Assembly (NCBI GenBank): GCA_034096865.1
Contig: JAWQFJ010000656.1
Span: 15,001 to 79,000 of the forward strand
Reading direction: 5' to 3'
From: Theodoxus fluviatilis
Taxonomy: Eukaryota; Mollusca; Gastropoda; Cycloneritida; Neritidae
DNA: 64,000 nt
A program made the translations under genes and the position numbers. The notes below the pieces were generated by a model. The model was not told where the DNA came from, did not search any database, and worked only from the letters and a program-made list of their open reading frames with translations. Of the stretch, positions 21,763 through 32,474 are shown one piece after another. The first letter of the stretch is position 1. Every line of letters starts with the position of its first letter.

Positions 21763-22278
21763 ATTAGTAACAAATCAAAACCAAAAATCAAATATTGTCC
21801 ATGTTAAGACTGGTTTCACCCACACACTTCCCTACACAAATCATACTAGGTCAAATGACACATGGATTATTAAAACCTTCACTATGACAATGGTCAAAAG
21901 GAGTCATTTGAGGACAATCTAGGTGACAAGCACACTATATGAACTGACAACACTCTGACAAATGCAAATGCTTCCCTTCCTGCATCAGTGGACCACACTG
22001 TGTGCCAATACACAGTGTGGGGAAAGCTGTGGTGGCAGCTGGGACATCCCAGCAAGGTGCTAAACCACAGGACATGCGGCCTTTCCTGTACACAGTGCAT
22101 GCCTCCTCTCTATCATCACCACCACCACCACCATCACTGTCATCACTGTAGTTGTCATGAGCCATGCGTAGGCAGAGAGGAGGACTCCATGTTCCACCAC
22201 TTCAGCACTAGACCATTCAGTCACTTCAGGCTGCTTCCCAGATGAGGGGGGAGATGGGAGAGGGGGTCTGCCAGGCCT
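20771..22278 (-). other. Region downstream of SMNDC1 stop codon
   Basis: Probable 3' UTR and flank of SMNDC1 (minus strand). A TTTATT, read as AATAAA on the minus strand, lies at about 21087 in TTTATTTTGC and could be the polyadenylation signal. There is a four-unit repeat of about 21 bp around AGAATGACAGCTTTTCAA at 21188-21260 and a (CT)n(CA)n microsatellite at 21669-21760. No other gene. Confidence 0.4.
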
Positions 22279-22428
22279 CTACTTTTTCCACTTCTCCTGC
22301 TGCTGGTAGGCAGTCATGGGGCGGCCGCTGATGCCACAGGTGCCCACCCCCACTTTGCCGTTCAGGTTGTCAGGCGTGGCAAAGATGCTTTTCTTCACGC
22401 GGCCCTTGGCCAGCGACTTGGAGAAGGC
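22279..22428 (-). CDS. SMNDC1: SMNDC1 (SPF30) exon 7, terminal
   Basis: Encodes the last 49 residues plus TAG. It follows an ATGCAG acceptor and contains VKKSIFATPDNLNGKVGVGT then CGISGRPMTAYQ, matching the conserved SMNDC1 C-terminus (RSIFASPE, KVGVGTCGI, PMTxYQ). It ends in a short lysine tail and lacks the longer tail of the vertebrate protein. Phase 0 with exon 6. Confidence 0.93.
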   Translation of the reverse strand, partial: AFSKSLAKGRVKKSIFATPDNLNGKVGVGTCGISGRPMTAYQQQEKWKK

Positions 22429-22758
22429 CTGCATTGGCAAAAACCACAATTTACAAATATGAACTGTTCCCTGAAAATTCCCTTAGAATTCCCTCCATAT
22501 TCCCACAGAATCCCCTCAGTATTCCCAAAGAATTTTCTCAATATTCCCCTAGCATTCCCACAAAAATCCTATAGAATTTCAACAGAATGTCTTCATTGGA
22601 TGTCCCACTGTACTAACACATCTAGACCCTGCAATTGAAGCACATAACCATATCATAAGAAATCACGATGCTAAAAGCCATTTCATCAGTGAGTCGAAAC
22701 CCCAAGGTGATGGCATTTCCGTTCAAAACAAAGCTCATGTCTGGATGATGATTAAGCA
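22429..22758 (-). other. SMNDC1 intron 6, proximal part
   Basis: Non-coding. 22465-22600 is a degenerate repeat of ATTCCC/GAATTTTC-like 18-20-bp steps. Confidence 0.5.
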
Positions 22759-24331
22759 TCTCTATATATATTTTCGCTGTCTGTCTGTGTGTCTGTCTGT
22801 GTGTGTGTCTGTGTGACACTCATACGTTTCCACAGTTTTATTCCGATCGACTTGAAACTTGGCATGGGGTTAGGTGTGGACCGGGGTCGGGTCAACGTGG
22901 GGTTAAAAAAATGGTGTTGCCATGGTAACCGGAAGTGGGCACAAACAAGATGGCCGCCGAAAACTCTAAGTGCTCCGATTTGATCGAAATTTGGTGTGTG
23001 GGTAGGTAAAGTCAGTTGATGAAGATCTGTGAACAAATTTTTCGGTTACCATGGTTACGTCACGAGAAAAAAAAAAGGTGGCTGAGGAAACAATGGACGA
23101 CTGTGTCGAAAGCGGCAAAGCCACCTGAGACACAGGAGTTTCCATCCACTGAAAACTTGGAATGGGGTTAGTTAGATGTGGGCCAGGGTCAGGTCATAGT
23201 GGGGTTAAAAAAAATGGCGTTGCCATGGTAACCGGAAGTGGGCACAAACAAGATGGCCGCCGAAAACTCAAAATGCTCCGATTTGACCGAAATTTGGTGT
23301 GTGGGTTGGTAAAGTCAAATGATGAAGATCTGTGAACACATTTTTCGGTTACCATGGTTACGTCACGAGAAAAACAAAATGGCGGCAGAGTAAACAATGG
23401 ACAACTGTGTCGAAGGCGGCGAAGCCGCCTGAGACACAGGAGTTCCCATCGACTGAAAACTTGGTATGCTATTAGATGTGGGTCGGGGTCAGGTCATGGT
23501 GGGGTTTTAAAATAGGTGTCGCCATGGTAACCGGAAGTGGGCACAACAAGATGGCCGCCGAAAACTCAGAGTGCTCCGATTTGACCGAAATTTGGTGTGT
23601 GGGTTGGTAAAGTCAGATGATGAAGATCTGTGAACAAATTTTGTTGTTGTCATGGTTACGTAACGAGAAAACAAAATGGCGGCATAAAACTTTGGATGAC
23701 TGTGTGTGAGACACAGGAGTTCCCATTGACTTCAAACTTGGAATTGGGTTAGATTTGGGCCAGGGTCAGGTCATGGTGGGGTTAAAAAAAAGGTGTCGCC
23801 ATGGTAACCGGAAGTGGGCACAAACAAGATGGCCGCCGAAAACTCAAAGTGCTCCGATTTGACCGAAATTTGGTGTGTGGGTAGGTCAAGTCAAATGATG
23901 AAGATCTGTGAACTAAATTTATGGTTATCATGGTTACGTTACGAGAAAAACAAAATGGCGACTGAAGAATTTGGACGACTGTGTCGAAGGCGGCAAAGCC
24001 GCCTGAGACACAGGAGTACAGTTTTATTCCCATCGACTTAAAACTTGGTATGGGGTTAGGTGTGGGCCGGTGTCAGGTCATGGTGGGGTTAAAAAAATAA
24101 TGTTGCCATGGTAACCGGAAGTGGGCACAAACACGATGGCCGCCAAAAACTCAAAGTGCTCCGATTTGACCGAAATTTGGTGTGGGTAGGTAAAGTCAAA
24201 AGATGAAGATCTGTGAACAAACTTTTTGGTTATTATGGTTACGTAATGAAAAAAACAAAATGACGGCTGAACAATTTGGTTTTGAATGTGGCTTTGGCGC
24301 TTTGCGCATTGCCTGGCCGCGAAGCGGCTAG
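22759..24331 (+). mobile_element. Helitron-like non-autonomous element A with ~300-bp repeats
   Basis: Starts TCTCTATATATATTTTC directly after an A and ends in the hairpin GGCCGCGAAGCGGC followed by CTAG. TC at the 5' end, CTAG after a GC-rich hairpin at the 3' end and insertion at A|T are Helitron/Helentron hallmarks. After a (TGTC)n/(GT)n microsatellite come five tandem units of about 300 bp (anchor motif GCCATGGTAACCGGAAGTG at 22918, 23221, 23520, 23797, 24104). No replicase/helicase frame, so it is non-autonomous, like HINE elements with tandem-repeat cores. Followed with no gap by element B. Confidence 0.75.
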
Positions 24332-25764
24332 TCTGTATATATATTTTCACTGTCTGTCTGTCTGTCTGTGTGTGTGTGTGTGTGTGTGTGACACTCATAC
24401 ACTTCCACAGTTTTATTCCGATCGACTTGAAACTTGGTATGGGGTTAGGTGTGGACCGGGGTCAGGTCAAGGTGGGGTTAAAAAAATGGTGTTGCCATGG
24501 TAACCGGAAGTGGGCACAAACAAGATGGCGGCCGAAAACTCAAAGTGCTCCGATTTGACCGAAATTTGGTTCGTAGGTAGGTACAATCGAATGATGAAGA
24601 TCTCTTAACAAAAAATTTGGTTGTCATGGTTACGTTACGAGAAAAACAAGATGGCGGCTGAAGAATTTGGACGACTGTGTCGAAGGCGGCAAAGCCGCCT
24701 GAGACACAGGAGTTCCCATCGACTTAAAACTTGGTATGGGTTAGGTGTGGGCCGGGGTCAGGTCATGGTGGGATTAAAAAATGGTGTTGCCATGGTAACC
24801 GGAAGTGGGCACAAACAAGATGGCCGCCAAATACTCAAAGTGCTCCGATTTGACCGAAATTTGGTGTGTGGGTAGGTGAAACTTGGTGTGGGGTTAGGTG
24901 TTGGCTGGGGTCAGGTCAGGGTGGGGTTAAAAAAATGGAGTTGCCATGGTAACCGGAAGTGGGCACAAACAAGATGGCCGCCGAAAACTCTAAGTGCTCC
25001 GATTTGACCGAAATTTGGTGTGTGGGTAGGTACAGTCAAATGATGAAGATCTGCGCAATAATTTTTTGGTTGTCATGGTTACGTCACGAGAAAAACAAGA
25101 TGGCGGCTGAAGAATTTGGACGACTGTGTCGAAGGCGGCGAAGCCGCCTGAGACACACAATGTTCCCATCGACTTAAAACTTGGAATGGGATTAGATGTG
25201 GGCCAGGGTCAGGTCATGGTGGGGTTTTAAAAAATGGCGTTGCCATGGTAACCGGAAGTGGGCACAAACAAGATGGCCGCCGAAAACTCAAAGTGCTCCG
25301 ATTTGACCAAAGTTTGGTGTGTGGGTTGGTCAAGTCAAATGATTAAGATCTGTGAACAAATTTTTCGGTTACCATGGTTATGTCACGAGAAAAACAAAAT
25401 GGCGGCAGTGTAAACAATGGACGACTGTGTCGAAGGCAGCGAAGCCGCCTGAGACACAGGAGTTCCCATCGACTTAAAACTTGGTATGGGGTTAGATGTG
25501 GGCTGGGGTCAGGTCATGGTGGGGTTAAAAAAAGGTGTCGCCATGGTAACCGGAAGTGGGCACAAACAAGATGGCCGCCGAAAACTCAAAGTGCTCCGAT
25601 TTGACCGAAATTTGGTGTATGGGTAGGTAAAATCCAATGATGAAGATCTGTGAACACATTTTTGGTTATGGTTACGTAATGAGATAAACAAAATGGTGGC
25701 TGAAGAATTTGGCTTTGTATGTGGCTTTGACGCTTTGCGCATTGCCCGGCCGCGAAGCGGCTAG
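24332..25764 (+). mobile_element. Helitron-like non-autonomous element B, head-to-tail with A
   Basis: Starts TCTGTATATATATTTTC immediately after the CTAG of element A and ends GGCCGCGAAGCGGCTAG before a T. It holds five repeat units (anchors at 24493, 24788, 24942, 25241, 25539); the second is truncated to about 154 bp. Head-to-tail arrays are typical of rolling-circle transposons. The A/B junction CTAG|TC has no intervening base, so B either inserted at A's end or both arose by read-through. Confidence 0.72.
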
Positions 25765-25777
25765 TATATATATATAT

Positions 25778-25814
<37 letters not shown>

Positions 25815-26014
25815 ATTGCTAAGTACCATCATCATAACCATGCTAAAGAGACTCACTAATCACAAAGTCCAAGTGACCCAAGAGCTCATCTGACCAGATG
25901 CAATTTGCTTCCTCAGAGACAAGAGAGGAGAGCTATGGGCCAAGCAACTGGTCAGGACTTTCTCTGCCAGAGGCAGAGGGGCTGCAGTCCCAGTTGTCAT
26001 TCCTGAGCTCCTAC

Positions 26015-26141
26015 CTTGGCATTGAAGTCCAGCCACTTGTTCTTCTCTCCTTCCCTCTCCTCCTCAAGCTGCTTCAGTCTCTGAGCCTTCTTCTGGTTCT
26101 TCTTTCTCTTGTACTCTCGCTGCTCAGCCATGAGGTCTTTT
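26015..26141 (-). CDS. SMNDC1: SMNDC1 exon 6 (copy 1)
   Basis: 127 bp between a CTGCAG acceptor and AAG|GTAGG donor. Encodes KDLMAEQREYKRKKNQKKAQ then RLKQLEEEREGEKNKWLDFN, the basic coiled-coil segment of SMNDC1 (human pattern EMIAQQREYKKKK, WQQFNN). The first base completes a lysine codon split from exon 5. Duplicated at 32966-33092. Confidence 0.93.
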
Positions 26142-26439
26142 CTGCAGCAGCAAAGTCAAACTGGCTTCAATGACCAGCAGTCACCTTCTTCCCCGTCAAC
26201 CTGAGGCAGATCTTCCAGAACTACAAACACATATGTGCAATCTAAAGCAACCCAAAAGGCATTTCTGGTCTTTTATATCACAATGATAAAGTGATTACTG
26301 TGATCATATGTGGCTGTATGAAAAACCATGGCTAAAGTTTAAAAAAAAGACAAAATGAGATCTTACAACCACAAGGTCATTGATTCCTTCATGCATATTC
26401 CAGTTTGTTGCCATCTGCCAGTGAAACACTGATCCTATG

Positions 26440-26808
26440 CAGACCTGTTTACCTTAAGTTGTGCAAAATAGGGAGATGGCGACTCAAAAATCGGGAGATT
26501 TCAATAAAAAGCGGCAGATTTTTATTTTTAGATATGTGTACCATCCCAGGTCACAAACTTCATAACAATTGAATACAAATCAGCTGAAAGTGGAATAAAA
26601 AACTCAGAAATCAGCTGAAACGCCAATAAGTCCCATCTCTGATCAGGGAGGCGAAAAGTCAAATTCTCTCTCTTCCGCGCGCCGGCGCTCACTCTCTCGT
26701 GCGTGCGCGCTGTCTCTCTCTCGCTTGCTCGCTCTCTCTCTCTCTCGCACGCGCGCGCTCTTTCTCTCGCGCGCACGCGCAAGTTCTCTCTCTCGTGCGC
26801 GCACAAGT

Positions 26809-26855
<47 letters not shown>

Positions 26856-27411
26856 CTTGCCTCCGTGGCTCACGTTGATGTCTTTTTTGCAGAACGTGCA
26901 AAACCCGCGTGATTGCGATTTAGACGATGGGCGAAATGCCGGGAATTCGGATTTTCACTCAGCCTTCCACTTTGCGTTGTACTTTACTCTCTTTCTGCTT
27001 CTGACATCAGTGGACTTTCTTTTCTCATCCTCTGTGTCACACTCACTGTCGGATTCAGAATCGGTTCCGCGATTCTTTCTCATTGACTTTTCAATCGACG
27101 CCATCATTCGGATCGGTCAAGCAAAATGGCGGCTATTCCAGATTGTAAACTGGCTCTCGATTGGACAAAGGCCCTGACTCAACCAATCAAACAAATTGTA
27201 CTGCAGATCGGCAGAACGACCTTCAGTGGCGTAGTAGAAAGTTCGGATCGTCATGTAAACGCTTCGGAAACAAAATAAACCTTTCAAAATTTTTCTGTTT
27301 CGGGAGATCGGTGAAAAAAAAATCGGGAGATTTACGAAGCTAGCGGGAGGTCGGGAAATAGGGTCTGAAATCGGGAGTCTCCCGCTAAAATCGGGAGAGT
27401 AAACAGGTCTG
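26440..27411 (-). mobile_element. hAT-like element with 6-bp target duplication (copy 1)
   Basis: 13-bp perfect terminal inverted repeats CAGACCTGTTTAC / GTAAACAGGTCTG, flanked by CCTATG on both sides (26434-26439 and 27412-27417). The ends carry many CGGGAGATTT-type subterminal repeats. The minus strand from about 27107 encodes the start of a transposase-like protein (see next entry). The length of 972 bp is too short for a full element. A 6-bp duplication is unusual for classical hAT (8 bp) but fits the hAT6 type. Confidence 0.7.
26853..27107 (-). pseudogene. BED-type zinc-finger transposase N-terminus fragment
   Basis: Minus frame from ATG 27107 reads MASIEKSMRKNRGTDSESDS and an acidic, then basic region ending VKYNAKWKAE, followed by an in-frame TGA and then SEFPAFRPSS, GFCTFCKKDINVSHGGKNE. 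The tryptophan, EFPAF and C-x2-C plus DINVxHGG pattern is the start of a BED-like zinc finger as in hAT transposases. The finger runs into a (GA)n tract where its histidines should be. Dead fragment. An identical copy lies in the second 6.93-kb unit. Confidence 0.5.
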
Positions 27412-27480
27412 CCTATGGCCCGACTGACCTTAATTTTTTCTTATCAACTCAAAACTTTATTTTCAAACGTGAAAAAAAAG

Positions 27481-27482
<2 letters not shown>

Positions 27483-27514
<32 letters not shown>
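27483..27514. repeat. (GT)n microsatellite
   Basis: About 32 bp of GT; repeated at 34436-34467 in copy 2. Confidence 0.9.
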
Positions 27515-27517
<3 letters not shown>

Positions 27518-27806
27518 GATGGTAACCAACGAACTGCATGTCTACTCATCTCATGAGCATTCCGTGAATCTAGCATTTAAGATATTTTTGTTAAGTTTCA
27601 TTGAGAAATTTTGATTAAAGTTCAATCTGGCCTCTTCAAAATGGTGAGGTAAAAATTCATGCTGACCTACAACCCTAATTTTTGTGTTTACCATGTAACC
27701 ATAACTAATCCTGGCCCATGGGACTTCATATGTGAAATATCAAAAGCTAGAGAATCCCTGACTTGATGGCAAGGCAGACTACTGAGGCAGAACAAGCTTT
27801 GCTCAC

Positions 27807-27889
27807 TTGGACTTGGGTCTCTTGGAGTCGGACCCATCCTCTCCCTCCCCTGCCCGCTTCTTGCTGTCCATAGGCTTCAGCAGGGCCAC
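27807..27889 (-). CDS. SMNDC1: SMNDC1 exon 5 (copy 1)
   Basis: 83 bp between TTTGTGCAG and CCAA|GTGAGC. Encodes VALLKPMDSKKRAGEGEDGS then DSKRPKS plus a split lysine: the end of the Tudor domain and the start of the lysine-rich linker that precedes the REYKRKK segment. Duplicated at 34760-34842. Confidence 0.9.
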
Positions 27890-28526
27890 CTGCACAAACA
27901 GTACATGTCAATCAACCTTTGCCAGTCACTCAACCATCCACAATCCTCAACTGCAGCAACACAGCAGGAATAGGGGTGGGGGTTAGGGTGGGTGGGTAGG
28001 GGTGGGAAATGGGGATAGGCGACAATAAACAAATGAATATATGAACTGGTTGATTAGGACACCAGTCCTTTTCAAGTGTTACAGTAAACAACATTTTGAC
28101 TTAACATGCAGAGACCGATGCACACTGATATAGCCTAACACCAATTACTCTCTTTCTCTAGTCAAGAAAGAAACTGTTGTGCTCTGCCAACTCCGATGCT
28201 TTCTGTCTGTGATTGAATACTTTTTATAAATATGTACCTGTAGCACTTATGACATACATTTGGTTGGTGCCAACAGAGATTTCATCTGACTTTGACAATT
28301 CAGGTCTAGATGTGGAATTATATAGCATTCCCATAAGTCATACAATGTGAGGCAAGAGTAGGAAATGCACCCATTTCCTCCTCTTCTATACATAGAGGAC
28401 ATACTTTTACTAACTCTTCTGTTACATATCTTAACTTATGGATGTCCAATTCAATGATGCCCATGCAAAAACACACAGAGATATCTCTGAATACTCATTT
28501 GTCTATGTCATTGATATTGTTTAGTA

Positions 28527-29450
28527 TTCAGTTGTTGGAAAAGTTCTCACAGTTTATAAAACTTTCCATCAGACCGAGTTTTTGAAAAAAACAACATGTC
28601 TAATCAATGATATAATGATCATCACTAGTGATAACCTTGCGCCATCGAATGGGCATTTCAGCGATGCCATCCTTGGAGAACGATGCTGGGTTCAACTTGA
28701 AGAAGTTGGTCAGCCACTGATTCAGGTCATCCTCATCGTTGAAGCGCTGGTCGGCCAGGGCGTTGCTGAGCGAGAGGAAGAGATGGCGGTCAGACAGAGC
28801 AAGGTCTGGTGAATATGGTGGGTGAGGCAGCACCTCCTAGCCGGGCTCCAGCAGCTTCTGGCGCGTCACCCTTGCAGTGTGTGGGTGGGCGTTGTCGTGC
28901 AGGAATCTCACCAGGCCATGCCTCGGGCGCAGCTGTTGGATTCTGGCGGCGAGTCTGTCCAGCTGTTGGCTTGTACACCTTGCCCATAGCACGAAGACGG
29001 TCATGAACCACGCTGTTGTCAAACCCCAGCATTGCTGCCAGTTCATGTGTGGTTTGGTGGGGATTTGCCTCCACCAGCTGGCGCAAATGGTCATCGTCGA
29101 CCTTGGATGGGCGGCCCGAGCGAGGTTGGTCCTTGAGGTCGGTCTCGCTTGAGCAGAAGCGAGCAAACCAAAACTGGGCATCGCATTCAGACACAGTGCC
29201 CTGGCCCAGTTGATGCGACAACTTGATTTGGCTGCACTCAGGCCCACCTTGAAGTCGTATAGCATGAGGCCATGAATGTAGGGTTATGTCCATATTAGTA
29301 GCTTGTGCAGTTGACGATTGACGAAATTCTGATGCAATATGCACTAGGACCCACCCTTTATATACATACAGAAAAGAACTTTCTATAATGTTGCAGAACA
29401 GTCTCACATAAACAGTTCTAGAAACCATCAGAACTTTCCCAACAACCTGA
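28527..29450 (-). mobile_element. mariner (DD34D) element, internally deleted (copy 1)
   Basis: 924 bp flanked by TA (28525-28526, 29451-29452), with imperfect terminal repeats around GTTGTTGGAAAAGTTCT and its inverse. It encodes mariner transposase pieces on the minus strand. Full mariners are about 1.3 kb, so roughly 350-400 bp around the first catalytic aspartate are missing. Confidence 0.85.
28600..29290 (-). pseudogene. mariner transposase, broken
   Basis: N-terminal helix-turn-helix part: SECDAQFWFARF, DLKDQPRSGRPSKVDDDHLR and TTHELAAMLGFDNSVVHDRL. The catalytic part resumes in another frame with LHDNAHPHTARVTRQKLLE, then an in-frame TAG (28837-28839) where a tryptophan would be usual, then EVLPHPPYSPDLALSDRHLF and RWRKVI near the end. 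The second and third catalytic aspartates are 34 residues apart, as in mariner. The first aspartate region is deleted and there is at least one frameshift near the N-terminus. Non-functional. Confidence 0.85.
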
Positions 29451-29929
29451 TAATAAATTAATCTTTACATTGCCTCTAGATATAGATCTAGATACTCTTC
29501 CTTCCCAGAGTTCATACAATCTGCTCATCAGCGCGTCTCAGATTTGTCAAGAATGCAGTCTCATTATTAACTTTGTTCTAACCACACATTTTTAAGATCA
29601 CAATCTATGAAGATTTTTCAAACTTTGGATGTCCAAAGACTACAATTTTCAGATGTATGTAAGATCATTCTGTATACCTTATATAGGAATTTACTTTCAC
29701 CCACTTTCAGAACTTGTAACAAGTACTTGATACTTCTGATTTGAGCATTTGCATAGTGTGGGAATCATCCCATGTCTCTATAAACCATGTCATTTGGGGT
29801 GCATGATGACACATTCAAGAAACTCTAAAGAGCACACAGATGTACACCCTCTACAGTTTGGCAGTCACCCAAGGGAAGAGGGGAGAGGGAAGAGAGGGAG
29901 AGAGGAAACGAAAGATTGATGAGGGATAA

Positions 29930-30085
29930 ATGGGATTTTCACAGCAGTATCAGCCATTGTAAATTATGCAAGGCCACTGACTACAATCATACTGGAGCTG
30001 TTAGAGGAAGAGCAAGTGAAGTCTTGATTTCCCTGGTTATTCAAATATTACAAATCACATAACGAGACATGGTGAGTCTGGTCCC
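29930..30085. repeat. SINE-like dispersed repeat, copy 4 (diverged)
   Basis: TATCAGCCATTGTAAATTAT, GCAAGGCCACT and TCCCTGGTTATTCAAATATT followed by ACGAGACATGGTGAGTC show the same block order as copy 1 with heavy divergence. A further short piece with TGTTTTACGGCCTATCAGCC lies at 30705-30745. Confidence 0.5.
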
Positions 30086-30885
30086 TTACTGCTCTTATCG
30101 TTGATAAAGTCCATTTGTTCATAAAAAGATAGTGCAAACGGATGACTTTACTATGATTAAACCATGCAATTATCATCAAAAGTTTAGTCGTGGTTAAGGA
30201 TATCACAAGAAGCACCTATTTCATGTCAATCTCTTTTCTGACTTATCACCCAGTCAAATTTCCAAATTTCAAATGTTGACAAAGGCAGGAACTGCTGTCA
30301 TTGACAAGTGCAGGCACTGGGACACTTGTCTGGGTCCTGTCTCTGCCCCTCTCCAAACCAGGGTGGCTTGCCCCCACTGACCTGCCTGTCACCTACGCCT
30401 CAGTTGCTCCTTATTCAATTTACTCCTCTCTTCTACTGTTCTAGATTCTGTGATCAAGAGGCAACCCTGGAAAAAAGAGCATTACTTATGCAAATTTTTT
30501 GGCACCCTTTTTGCCAAGTTCTACTTTTCGTGACACAATAGAATGTAATTGCTGTTTAAAATAAAAATACAACAGTATATTGACCTTAGCTGATGCTCTG
30601 CAGTTGTATCTCAAACTCAGTTGAGCTGTAAGTTTCAACTTGTGGCTAGGGGTTACATTCACTCCTCTATTCTCTACTTAGTGATCATGAAACAACCTTG
30701 AGAGTGATGGATGGTGTTTTACGGCCTATCAGCCTCTGAAGGCTACATTGAGAGTGAGGTCCAACGTTCTCCACATGGTTGTTCAATAAGGAACTATGCA
30801 TCTGGGTAGGAACAGTGGAGAGGAAGCAGGTAACTATGAGGGGCACAATACATCAATGCTTGTTTCAAGGCTGCGCAGCACCTAC

Positions 30886-30973
30886 CTGCGTGACGTCCGA
30901 GTCACCGTAGCCAGCAAAGGTCACTGTGCATGAGCCATCTTCCATCAGTTCATCAATGGTTGCTTCATACATT
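30886..30973 (-). CDS. SMNDC1: SMNDC1 exon 4 (copy 1)
   Basis: 88 bp between TTTGCAG and ACGCAG|GTAGG. Encodes MYEATIDELMEDGSCTVTFA then GYGDSDVTQ, the core of the Tudor domain. The first base finishes a glutamine codon begun in exon 3. The conserved AGYGN of the family reads AGYGD here. Duplicated at 37841-37928. Confidence 0.93.
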
Positions 30974-32039
30974 CTGCAAATCACATTATACTGAGGCACA
31001 TCCTCAATACAGATTATTTTCTCTGGCAAGCAAACAAGTAGACCAACACATACATGTTAAACACACACAGACATAAACACACACACACACACAACAGTTT
31101 CAACATCCAATACCATTTTATGCGAAGAAAAGGTACCACCATGAACAATGCAAATCGGCAATGAATATTTGGCAAGGTCATCAAAATGGCTGATAAATCT
31201 AGACAGATAGAAAAATGCTGAGCAGGCAAGTTTTCTTCAATTTGGATGAAAATTATGTCTTATTCACATACAAATGCTGCACACATTCTAAGATGGAAGC
31301 ATTTCTGACCAAAAATCCTGAATTTACATATTTCAATGTCATTATCATGTTTTCACAAGAATTTTCCAGACCAAAAAAGTGTGTAAACAATCAAGCAAAC
31401 ACACCAAAAATCATATGAATTTCTCAAGATCTCAATTTTGGATACAATAAGTAAAAATAAACAGACAAAACAGTTTCAGGGTTTCATTTTTTTTGCACTA
31501 AGTTTTCAAATTGAAAAGCCCAAGGCTGATGTGCAGCCTCATCTCCCTTTTCACAACCTCTGGATGCACTTCTCCAGCCTCGGAAACGTCATGGCATGTG
31601 GATCCAAGTACCCACATGCCAAAAATCATGTCTGCCCACCAGCAACCCCAAGCCTGTCATGAAATTTCAGTCTGCCTACCCCCATCAATAAATGAGACTG
31701 CTGTTTCAGTGGCAGCTCAAGCCTAGCTCTGCCCATTGTCTTTCTGGAACACCTGGCCTAGAAAAGGTGGGTGCAGACTTTCATTGGGAGTCTGGGCTCC
31801 TTTGTCAACACATTTCTTCTGCAGATCATCCGATGAATATTGATTTTATCAGCTACAGAATAGCTTTCACAGCAGCCTGTTCCGTGTCATTCCTTTTTGG
31901 GCGGAGCACCAGTGACCACAATCTTCAATATTTTCTTATTTGTGCCATCAATAAACCATCACTGCCTTCTTCTTCTACCTCTCGGAGGTACTTCCTGAGC
32001 TACCCATGGTAGCCTTCCAACAACCACCCAACCTGAAAA

Positions 32040-32172
32040 AAACTTTCGATTTAACGATTGTCGTATTTTTCGATTTCACAATTGTCATATTTTTTCACAC
32101 AAGTCGTAGTAGTCGTATTTTTTGTATTTTGGCGTAAAGAATACGCCAAAATCGTATAGGTAAACAGGTCTG
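32040..32172. mobile_element. Solo end of hAT-like (GTAAACAGGTCTG) family
   Basis: The sequence ends TAGGTAAACAGGTCTG, identical to the 13-bp terminus of the 26440-27411 element, preceded by TCGTATTTT-type subterminal repeats. No matching left end nearby, so it is a truncated relative. Duplicated at about 38994-39126. Confidence 0.45.
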
Positions 32173-32474
32173 AAGGCTACTCACAGTCAAATAGCTACAG
32201 TAAGGCTACTTATAATCCCATGGCTACAGTAAGACTACTCACAGTCCCATGGCTACAGTAAAGCTACTAATAGTCCTACGGCTTCAGTAAGGCTATTCAC
32301 AGTTCCATGGCTACAGTAAGGCTATTCACAATCCAATGGCTACAGTAAGGCTACTCACAGTCAAATAGCTACAGTAAGGCTACTTATAATCCCATGGCTA
32401 CAGTAAGGCTATTCACAGTCTCATGGTTACAGTAAGGCTATTCACAGTCCCACGGCTACAGTAAGGCTACTCAC
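32173..32474 (-). repeat. 29-bp intronic minisatellite next to exon 3 donor (copy 1)
   Basis: Eleven 29-bp units starting at 32173 and every 29 bp to 32463, of the type AAGGCTACTCACAGTC followed by CCATGGCTACAGT. Units 1-2 recur as units 7-8, a higher-order period of 174 bp. On the transcribed (minus) strand several units read CTGTGAGTAGCC, nearly the same as the authentic exon 3 donor ACAGTGAGTAGCC that the array abuts. Confidence 0.85.

Noticed and set aside
21900..22165. Asp/Gly-rich minus-strand frame at 21935-22165
   Set aside because: Derived from a short CAC/CAT tract; no homology pattern, and it lies in the SMNDC1 3' flank.
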